Below, in pieces: positions 1 through 5,146 of a DNA stretch of 7,515 bases. The notes under the pieces are model-generated. The model searched no databases and was not told where the DNA came from. It saw nothing but the letters and a program-made list of their open reading frames with translations. Source of the DNA: Oligoflexales bacterium (GTDB lineage: Bacteria; Bdellovibrionota; Oligoflexia; Oligoflexales; Oligoflexaceae); contig JADFZC010000114.1 of assembly GCA_015232735.1 (NCBI GenBank), forward strand, positions 1-7,515, in the 5' to 3' direction. Position numbers and translations under genes: made by a program. Each line of letters opens with the position of its first letter. Position 1 is the stretch's first letter.

Positions 1-52
1 TCCTATGCCATTTCCGAAATCCTTACTCAAGTTTTTTATTTAAAAAGACTCC

Positions 53-448
53 TCAGGATGTAGCAAGCCGTTCCCGATCCCTTTTTCTCCTTACCATCAG
101 ATGGAAGGCGTTGTGAAGAGACGCAAAAACCTTGTCATTGCCAACAACCTTCAAACCGGCACGGAAATCCTGCTTATCAGTACTCCTTTCGCACCAGCTT
201 ACCTCACACGGCAGAACAAGCAGGTAAGGTTGACCTATGGTCAAAATAATTTTTTCTCCCACATGCATTTCACTGAATACGCAGATACCTATACCTGACT
301 CCGAGACATCCCATACAAGAAACGGTTGCTGTCTCTCCTTTTCATCCGGAAATGTGATCAATCCCCGTATTTCATCAAGTCCGACCTGTGTTCTGTTTTC
401 CTGACGCAGGTTTTCATCTTTGTTTTTGCTATCGCCGTCAGACAACAT
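53..448 (-). CDS. PilZ-domain protein (predicted c-di-GMP receptor)
   Basis: Single-domain cytoplasmic protein of about 131 aa with the PilZ fold. Both halves of the c-di-GMP site are visible: an RxxxR pair at R15 and R19 (RQENR) and, after a beta-strand-rich spacer, DxSxxG at D47-G52 (DVSESG). The rest follows the usual PilZ strand pattern (residues 64-102) and ends in a basic tail (VRRKRDRER). Such proteins change their contacts when c-di-GMP binds and typically adjust motility, polysaccharide secretion or adhesion; the target here cannot be read. The chosen ATG follows a strong GGAGG only 3 nt upstream. The next codon, TTG, would have a better 6-nt spacing, so the true start could be one codon later. 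The frame stays open upstream to a TTG at 580, but that extension has no domain and no good ribosome site, so I left it out. No GGDEF or EAL gene is adjacent. Family call is firm; ligand binding is inferred from the motifs. Confidence 0.88.
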   Translation of the reverse strand: MLSDGDSKNKDENLRQENRTQVGLDEIRGLITFPDEKERQQPFLVWDVSESGIGICVFSEMHVGEKIILTIGQPYLLVLPCEVSWCERSTDKQDFRAGLKVVGNDKVFASLHNAFHLMVRRKRDRERLATS

Positions 449-457
449 TCCCCTCCC
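449..457 (-). promoter_or_regulatory. Strong ribosome binding site deciding the PilZ start
   Basis: The minus strand reads GGGAGGGGA directly before the ATG at 448-446. This purine run fits the anti-Shine-Dalgarno very well. It favours starting the PilZ protein here, or at the adjacent TTG (445-443), rather than at the far-upstream TTG at 580. Confidence 0.6.
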
Positions 458-592
458 TACTGAATATCCTCGATGAGGGTGTTCAACAGTCTTCCAGACT
501 GGTAACATTATTAGCCTGTTATATGTTAAACGGAAATCCTTAGGTTTTAGGTTATCAACATTCAAAACGATTTTCAACAATTGTAAGACGTT

Positions 593-645
593 TCCGGAGG
601 CTATATGGTGGCGGGCACGGGCAGGGGCACGGTAATGTCTCCGGA
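593..645. repeat. G-rich repeat element bounded by inverted repeats
   Basis: TCCGGAG at 593-599 is matched by CTCCGGA at 639-645. On the plus strand the stem extends two more pairs (G600-T638 wobble, C601-G637). The enclosed segment contains GGGCACGG twice (613-620 and 625-632, 12-bp period) and at least four G-runs of two or more between 613 and 632. Its composition differs sharply from the AT-rich flanks. It may be a small dispersed repeat or a foldable G-rich element in the 5' region of the PilZ gene; its function is unknown. Confidence 0.5.
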
Positions 646-727
646 TTTATATGTATTAAAAATTGCATAATGGAAAAAATACCTAAACCGCTTATTCGTG
701 CAAAAATTTTTTACCTGGAGGAAATGG

Positions 728-756
728 TTGAAAAGTTCAAGGGTTTTTGCTATCTA
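728..756 (+). promoter_or_regulatory. Candidate sigma-70 promoter for tRNA-Leu
   Basis: TTGAAA (728-733) is followed after 17 nt by TATCTA (751-756). The TGC immediately before the -10 makes an extended -10 element. The predicted start, near 763, would give a leader of about 53 nt before the mature tRNA. The -10 matches consensus at only three positions, so this is the best candidate seen rather than a certain promoter. Confidence 0.4.
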
Positions 757-815
757 GTAAACTTCCAGAGCTTCTCAGGACATCCTGATGATATTTTGGG
801 GTTATCAAAATTAAT

Positions 816-899
816 GCCGAAGTGGCGAAATTGGCAGACGCAGTGGACTCAAAATCCACCGGTGGCAACACCGTGCCGGTTCGAGTCCGGCTTTCGGCA
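816..899 (+). tRNA. tRNA-Leu (anticodon CAA)
   Basis: Complete class II tRNA of 84 nt. The acceptor stem is GCCGAAG (816-822) with TTTCGGC (892-898), including one G-U pair, and A899 is the discriminator. The anticodon stem GTGGA/TCCAC (843-847/855-859) frames the loop CTCAAAA, putting the anticodon CAA at 850-852, which reads UUG leucine codons. The long variable arm (GGTG-GCAA-CACC, 861-872) is the leucine-type feature. The T arm is GCCGG-TTCGAGT-CCGGC (875-891). CCA is not encoded and must be added. A run of six T follows directly (900-905) and may help end transcription. The GH5 gene converges on it with 12 bp between. Confidence 0.97.
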
Positions 900-911
900 T
901 TTTTTCTATGT

Positions 912-1934
912 TTACTCAGCTTTTATTTGAGATTTGACAAAACGCCCGGAATCTGAAAGTTCCGAGTCGCTCCATCCTCCGGTTGTTTTGGCTCCCGGCT
1001 TGAGTACGGCACTTGTCTCGTTTTTATTGCTGAGGGACCAGTTGGCCCAGCTTATCTTTCTGCTTTTCATAAAGCCGATCCAGCTCCGTGATTCACCATA
1101 ATTGATATTGCCGTTCCCCGATGCGTCCGTGGTCCCCCACTCGGAAATAAAAATGGCAATCTTTTTATTTCTTGCATAATCAACTCTGTCGCGCAGCCAT
1201 GAACCATGGGTTCCGGCATAGAAATGACATGCATACATAATATTACTGAATTTAAGGGGATCATCCGCCGCATTATGGACATCCTGGCTCCATGTGCTTG
1301 TACCGACAATGACTATGGCCTCCGGATCTATTGCCCTAATATTCGGTATAACCTCATTGGCATAAGGTTTTATATGTGATGACCATGATGCATATCCATT
1401 GGGTTCATTCGCTATTTCATAAATCACATTCGGCTTCCCGGCATATTTCCCGGCCATTTCCTTAAAAAACTCTATAGCCTGGGATTTGTATATGTTTGGA
1501 TCCTTGTCCGACAGGATATGCCAGTCTATTATCGCATAGATTCCCAAGGCTATTGCCGCATCAACCGCTTCAACCACTTTGTTTTTTACAGATGGATTCG
1601 AGATATATCCGCCCTCGGCCGTATACATGGCGGCTCTTATGACCGAAATGCCCCAATCGTCTCTCAGCCACTTTATTGAGTCATAATTTATAAAAGAACC
1701 ATACCACTGAAGGCCATGAGAGCTGATCCCCTTCAACTGGACCGCCTGACCATTTTGATTGACAAGATCCGGACCCGCAACTTTCAATCTTCCATTTTTT
1801 TCTATCGGTGTAAGCTCAATTGAAGGATCGCTTACTTCGTAGTATCCAACAAAGTTGTTTTCATTTTCATATGAGAAAAGTGCCGGGTTGACATTAAGAA
1901 GAAAAAGAGAAATGAACGCAAATTGTTTTTTCAT
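912..1934 (-). CDS. Secreted GH5 endo-beta-1,4-glucanase (cellulase), subfamily 2 type
   Basis: Predicted exported enzyme of 340 aa that hydrolyses internal beta-1,4-glucosidic bonds of cellulose or related glucans by a retaining mechanism. Residues 1 to about 21 form a signal peptide (KK, then a hydrophobic core, then PALFS). A non-conserved stretch follows, then the GH5 barrel from about residue 46 to the end. The order of family motifs is intact: HGLQWYG (73-79), WLRDDWG with R100 in VIRAAMY, IDWH (H139), [10 protein letters not shown] with acid/base E177, HFYAGTHG (237-244), ISEWGT with nucleophile E265, and SWANWSL around W299. It resembles the catalytic domains of Bacillus, Clostridium and Pectobacterium Cel5 enzymes, but no carbohydrate-binding module or dockerin follows. 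The ATG has an AGGA 9 nt upstream. It is transcribed alone, away from the response-regulator gene. The close match to a Firmicutes-type subfamily suggests horizontal acquisition; that is inference. Confidence 0.95.
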   Translation of the reverse strand: MKKQFAFISLFLLNVNPALFSYENENNFVGYYEVSDPSIELTPIEKNGRLKVAGPDLVNQNGQAVQLKGISSHGLQWYGSFINYDSIKWLRDDWGISVIRAAMYTAEGGYISNPSVKNKVVEAVDAAIALGIYAIIDWHILSDKDPNIYKSQAIEFFKEMAGKYAGKPNVIYEIANEPNGYASWSSHIKPYANEVIPNIRAIDPEAIVIVGTSTWSQDVHNAADDPLKFSNIMYACHFYAGTHGSWLRDRVDYARNKKIAIFISEWGTTDASGNGNINYGESRSWIGFMKSRKISWANWSLSNKNETSAVLKPGAKTTGGWSDSELSDSGRFVKSQIKAE

Positions 1935-2054
1935 AATGATTGTTCCTAAAAAATGGGTTGATGCTGAGATAATATGCCTTGCTATCCCCCGGCATGCCTG
2001 AAATTGTGGCCTCCCTTTAAACAGGTGACCAAAAAAAAGTAAGAGCAGCAGCCA

Positions 2055-2080
2055 TCATGAGATCCGAGTCCATCTCATGA
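2055..2080. repeat. Perfect 9-bp inverted repeat in the cellulase upstream region
   Basis: TCATGAGAT (2055-2063) and ATCTCATGA (2072-2080) are exact reverse complements around an 8-nt loop. An A-run follows on the plus strand, so it is not a plus-strand terminator. On the minus strand, a T-run comes only about 14 nt later, so it is not a classical terminator there either. It lies about 120 bp upstream of the cellulase start and could be an operator or a leader hairpin. Confidence 0.55.
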
Positions 2081-2128
2081 AAAAACAGAGGAAATGATGT
2101 AAAAATGTTAAAAGGGTTTCTAATTTAA

Positions 2129-2142
2129 GAATAACCTTATTC
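2129..2142. repeat. GAATAA-CC-TTATTC palindrome, possible operator
   Basis: Perfect inverted repeat with 6-bp arms and a 2-bp centre. It overlaps the -10 of the candidate minus-strand promoter at 2136-2165, the position expected of a repressor site. No regulator is identified. Confidence 0.35.
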
Positions 2143-2165
2143 CTGTGCCTGCGCAAGGCTGTCAA
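2136..2165 (-). promoter_or_regulatory. Weak candidate promoter for the cellulase gene
   Basis: The minus strand carries a perfect -35 hexamer TTGACA (2165-2160) and, after 18 nt, AATAAG (2141-2136), which matches the -10 consensus at four positions. It would give a leader of roughly 195 nt that includes the hairpin at 2055-2080. The long leader and imperfect -10 keep confidence low. Confidence 0.27.
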
Positions 2166-2228
2166 CTCCTGAAGTCAGTCGCCATACCATACAGGTCCTG
2201 ACTTACATCACCCTGAGCGTGATATCGT

Positions 2229-2255
2229 TTGGCAACCATTCGATTTTATTATAGT
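2229..2255 (+). promoter_or_regulatory. Weak candidate promoter for the response-regulator gene
   Basis: TTGGCA (2229-2234) and TATAGT (2250-2255) each match consensus at five of six positions, but the spacer is only 15 nt. The start would fall about 75 nt before the gene. A later pair, TTGCCG/TTAAAT (2297-2325), has 17-nt spacing but would initiate on top of the ribosome site, so I prefer this one. Confidence 0.3.
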
Positions 2256-2338
2256 TAAATCTTTTAACAACCAATTTTCTAAACTTCTTCGATGACTTGC
2301 CGATTGATAAAGTGATGGGTTAAATAGTAGGAGCTCCG

Positions 2339-4234
2339 ATGGAAAAGAAAAGTCCAAACACAGACAAGGAAAAAAACGACCTGAATATGCTCTTTCTGGT
2401 AATCGATGACGATATCGCCATAGCGAAGAACATTGAAAATATACTTCGAAAACAGGGATACAGAAATATTGCTTCTGCCACCGACGGACAGCTGGCATGG
2501 AACTTCCTTAAAAAAAAGAAAGTTGATTTTATTTTCCTTGACTGGAATATCCCAAAAATCCACGGGATGGCCCTTCTAAACAGGATCCGTCAGGAAAAAA
2601 AATACCAGTACACACCTATCGCGGTAGTTTCAGGTTATCTGAAAAAACAGGATTTCTCCCTGCTGGACGAATTTCCTCTTATTACAAAAATCTCAAAACC
2701 TTTCTATTTGGCGACCATTATCGGCGCTCTCAAGGAACTCACGACTGAGGTGGAATGGTACAGCACTCAAATGGAAGTCGTAAGCACCCTCCTCGATAAA
2801 ATCATCAGCGGAGAGAGCAACAGTTACGAACCCCTTATCAATCTGCTGAAGAATTCCCCCAGGAAACTTCCAATAGCGCTTATGGCAGCAAAAATGTTGC
2901 GTAACCAGGGAATCTACAAGGATGCAGAAAGCATGCTGAGCTGGTGCCTGAAAGACAAGCCCGACAATGTCCAGGTCCTCAGCGAACTTGGAAAGCTCTA
3001 CCTGAAAAAGGGAGACTATACAAAGGCTCTGGACATGATGAAAAAAGCACAGGAGCACTGCCCCAACAATATCGATCGCCTGTGCGACATGGGCAATGCC
3101 CATATGCACCTTATTCAGCCTGAAGAGGCGAAAAATGCCTTTGACCACGCTTCCACAGTAGACAAGAACAATACCATAGCAAGGCAGGGCCACAAGCTTG
3201 CCCACGAGATGATCTCGTTCATTTCAGCCAACCCCGAGATGAGCACGAAGGTCACTTTTGCCTCGATCCTGAACGCCATCGGCATCTCCCAGACAAAAAC
3301 GGGAAATTATGATGATGGTATCGACCATTACCAGTCAGCAATGAGTTACGTTCAGGACCATGAAATGCAATCGAAACTCTGTTTTAATCTTGGACTGTGC
3401 TATTTGAGATGGAGAAAACCCGATGAGGCCGAGCCGTGGTTTGAAAAAAGCCTTTCTTTTAACCCGCTATTCGAAAAATCCAAAATAAGGCTGGATGCTC
3501 TTCATGGCAAAAACAAGGAGATACCTGAAATAGATATTGAGGCAATTGAAAAAGAAAATCTGATATCACTCGATCTCAGAGATTCAATTGCAGAAAAACA
3601 GGCAAATGTCCCAACCAAAGGGATGATCGATATCAAAAAACCGGCCGAAAGCAGCAAACCCGCAACACCCTCTTCCCAAAAAGCGGCTGCACCTGCGGCA
3701 GCTGTCAAGGACAGTACCAAACAAAAAGAGGCCGCATTCACCAAATCTGCAGAACAGGAAAAGCCGCAAGCCCAAAAAGAGCCTCAAAAGGAAAATATTC
3801 CTACGCTGCAATATCTCCCTGAGGATGAAATTATTTTTGACGAATCCGCATTCGACATGAGAAAAATCGATGAGACTCAAACCGAAACAGCCAAATTTGC
3901 CCAAATTGAAGGGAATGCAAATAAGCCGCCTCCAATTGACCTGGCAGGCGAAAAAAAGAGCAAATCTGAAAAATTAAAGGAAAACATGACTGAAATCGGG
4001 ACCAAGGGGGAACTTACGAGGGAATTTCCGGAAATGCACCTTATTTACAAAATCATGCTCACCGACGGCATTCATGTCGATTCCCAGATCCCGGGATACA
4101 TAAAGCATTATTACAGGTATGGCCCCATAATATTCAGAAGGGGACTTAACAAAGCGATCGTCTCAAGGCGCGTTACGGCAAATGAAATAGGGCATATCTT
4201 TGAATCCATTGAAACCATGCTCAATGCGTCATAA
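2339..4234 (+). CDS. Response regulator receiver-TPR protein with uncharacterised C-terminal domain
   Basis: Cytoplasmic 631-aa protein. Residues 16-133 are a CheY-like receiver with all signature residues: acidic D23 and D24, phospho-acceptor D68 (FLDWNIP), S98 and K120 (SKPF). About 175-380 holds at least five TPR-like helical hairpins, for example 211-244 (GKLYLKKGDYTKALDMM) and 342-378 (LGLCYLRWRKPDEAEPWF). Residues 395-560 are a Lys/Ala/Pro/Gln/Glu-rich, probably disordered linker. A compact end (about 565-631) contains GYIKHYYRYGPIIFRRG and an amphipathic final helix that I cannot assign. There is no DNA-binding, GGDEF or other enzymatic output, so phosphorylation probably regulates TPR-mediated protein contacts. 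The ATG has an AGGAG (2329-2333) 5 nt upstream; M17 is a less likely start. nfo follows after 58 bp and may be co-transcribed. A candidate partner kinase lies beyond nfo on the other strand. Receiver and TPR calls are firm; the role is unknown. Confidence 0.92.
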   Translation: MEKKSPNTDKEKNDLNMLFLVIDDDIAIAKNIENILRKQGYRNIASATDGQLAWNFLKKKKVDFIFLDWNIPKIHGMALLNRIRQEKKYQYTPIAVVSGYLKKQDFSLLDEFPLITKISKPFYLATIIGALKELTTEVEWYSTQMEVVSTLLDKIISGESNSYEPLINLLKNSPRKLPIALMAAKMLRNQGIYKDAESMLSWCLKDKPDNVQVLSELGKLYLKKGDYTKALDMMKKAQEHCPNNIDRLCDMGNAHMHLIQPEEAKNAFDHASTVDKNNTIARQGHKLAHEMISFISANPEMSTKVTFASILNAIGISQTKTGNYDDGIDHYQSAMSYVQDHEMQSKLCFNLGLCYLRWRKPDEAEPWFEKSLSFNPLFEKSKIRLDALHGKNKEIPEIDIEAIEKENLISLDLRDSIAEKQANVPTKGMIDIKKPAESSKPATPSSQKAAAPAAAVKDSTKQKEAAFTKSAEQEKPQAQKEPQKENIPTLQYLPEDEIIFDESAFDMRKIDETQTETAKFAQIEGNANKPPPIDLAGEKKSKSEKLKENMTEIGTKGELTREFPEMHLIYKIMLTDGIHVDSQIPGYIKHYYRYGPIIFRRGLNKAIVSRRVTANEIGHIFESIETMLNAS

Positions 4235-4252
4235 AATTTGACTTTACCACAG

Positions 4253-4284
4253 CCCCAAACAATTATAGATTCAGATTTTTGGGG
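4253..4284 (+). promoter_or_regulatory. Hairpin overlapping the nfo ribosome binding site
   Basis: CCCCAAA (4253-4259) pairs with TTTGGGG (4278-4284). AAT/ATT (4261-4263/4275-4277) extends the stem past one bulged C, with an 11-nt loop. The 3' arm contains the GGGG that, with A4285, is the only evident Shine-Dalgarno for the ATG at 4293. The stem is followed by ATTTTT, so it could act as a weak terminator after the response-regulator gene, as an SD-sequestering hairpin, or both. Confidence 0.42.
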
Positions 4285-4292
4285 ATTTTTCA

Positions 4293-5138
4293 ATGAAATT
4301 CGTAGGAGCACATGTCAGTATCGGCGGCGGTGTCGAAAACGCGCCCTTGAATGCTAAAGAAATCAAGGCCGGAACCTTTGCATTATTCACAAAAAACCAA
4401 CGGCAGTGGACATCATCTCCCCTTACGCAAAAATCCATAGAATCTTTTAAAATCAACTGTGAAAAACATGATTTCAGACTGGACAGGATTCTGCCTCATG
4501 ACAGTTATCTGATCAATCTCAGCCACCCTGAAAAAGAGGGACTGGAAAAATCAAGAATCTCCTTTCTCGATGAAATGAGAAGGTGTGAACAGCTGGGACT
4601 GTCACTGCTCAATTTTCACCCGGGCAGTTCCCTTGATAAAATTCCCGAAGAAAGAGCGCTCGATCTCATTTCCGAATCAATCAATATGGCAATCAGAGAA
4701 ACCAGTTCAGTCATCGCAGTCATTGAAAATACTGCTGGCCAGGGTTCAAGTCTGGGATGGAAGCTTGAACACCTTTCATATTTGGTTTCCAGGATAAGCG
4801 ACAGGGAAAGAATCGGAATATGCCTTGATACCTGCCATTCATTTGCTGCCGGATATGATCTTGCCTCTGTGGAAGGGTGTGAAAGATTTTTTAACCTTTT
4901 TGACAGGACAATCGGCTTCAGGTTTCTAAAGGGAATGCATCTGAATGACTCAAAGAAAGGCTTGGGCAGCAGGGTTGACAGGCATGAAAATCTTGGCATG
5001 GGTATGTTGGGTGACAATATTTTCAAGTTTATAATGAAAGACCAAAGATTTGACAATATACCTCTGATTCTTGAAACTCCGGAGGAAACAAAATGGAAGG
5101 ACGAGATAGAGATGCTTTACGGATATGTTAAAAGATGA
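4293..5138 (+). CDS. nfo: Endonuclease IV (apurinic/apyrimidinic endonuclease)
   Basis: 281-aa TIM-barrel enzyme of base-excision repair. It cleaves the backbone 5' to abasic sites and removes 3'-blocking groups using a trinuclear zinc centre. All nine metal ligands known from E. coli Nfo (285 aa) occur at the same numbers: H69, H109, E145, D179, H182, H216, D229, H231 and E261, inside the family blocks NFHPG, IENTAGQG, CLDTCHSFAAGYD, HLNDSK and DRHENLG. The N-terminus GAHVSIGGG is also typical, and the length is normal, so the gene looks intact and functional. The ribosome site GGGGA lies 7 nt upstream and within a potential hairpin. The gene follows the response-regulator gene on the same strand and converges with the sensor kinase, 8 bp between stop codons. 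No functional link with the signalling genes is evident. Confidence 0.98.
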   Translation: MKFVGAHVSIGGGVENAPLNAKEIKAGTFALFTKNQRQWTSSPLTQKSIESFKINCEKHDFRLDRILPHDSYLINLSHPEKEGLEKSRISFLDEMRRCEQLGLSLLNFHPGSSLDKIPEERALDLISESINMAIRETSSVIAVIENTAGQGSSLGWKLEHLSYLVSRISDRERIGICLDTCHSFAAGYDLASVEGCERFFNLFDRTIGFRFLKGMHLNDSKKGLGSRVDRHENLGMGMLGDNIFKFIMKDQRFDNIPLILETPEETKWKDEIEMLYGYVKR

Positions 5139-5146
5139 GGATGTTA

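Larger units (their letters stand above)
449..815. other. Gene-free region between the PilZ gene and tRNA-Leu
   Basis: About 370 bp without a convincing gene. It holds the PilZ 5' region, with a tandem 7-bp duplication TTAGGTT at 540-546 and 547-553, the G-rich repeat element at 593-645, and the candidate tRNA promoter at 728-756. An open frame at 670-930 runs straight through the tRNA and is not a gene. I see no clear sigma-70 promoter for the PilZ gene. A TTGAAA on the minus strand near 577 has only a poor -10 match (TAACCT) 17 nt downstream. Confidence 0.6.
1935..2338. other. Divergent intergenic region, cellulase / response regulator
   Basis: 404 bp with no credible gene. It must contain the promoters of both divergent genes. 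Seen in it are the palindrome GGCATGCC (1991-1998), a perfect 9-bp inverted repeat (2055-2080), a 6+2+6 palindrome (2129-2142), short complementary segments at 2142-2223 that could fold, and two weak promoter candidates. I looked for known c-di-GMP, TPP and Moco riboswitch cores on both strands and did not find a convincing match. Confidence 0.55.

Noticed and set aside
1..52. Possible terminator downstream of the PilZ gene
   Set aside because: Only a weak A/T-rich pairing (TTTTT with AAAAA) is visible, with no GC stem or proper T-run.
449..580. N-terminal extension of the PilZ protein from a TTG at 580
   Set aside because: No domain similarity and no good ribosome site; a GGAGG directly precedes the ATG at 448, just before the RxxxR motif.
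670..930. 86-aa plus-strand open frame with MPKWRNWQTQ in it
   Set aside because: It runs through the whole tRNA-Leu gene; the peptide is the tRNA translated, a common false ORF.
1974..1998. ATGCC/GGCAT inverted repeat and GGCATGCC palindrome before the cellulase
   Set aside because: Five-pair arms around a 12-nt loop are likely to occur by chance; noted in the intergenic entry only.
2142..2204. Possible c-di-GMP (GEMM) riboswitch, prompted by GCGCAAGGC
   Set aside because: The conserved core, tetraloop-receptor elements and flanking helix order are not present on either strand.
2297..2325. TTGCCG-N17-TTAAAT as promoter of the response-regulator gene
   Set aside because: Spacing is good, but transcription would begin inside the AGGAG ribosome site at 2329-2333.
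2208..2563. Minus-strand open frames over the start of the response-regulator gene
   Set aside because: Antisense to a clear receiver domain and with no family features; shadows.
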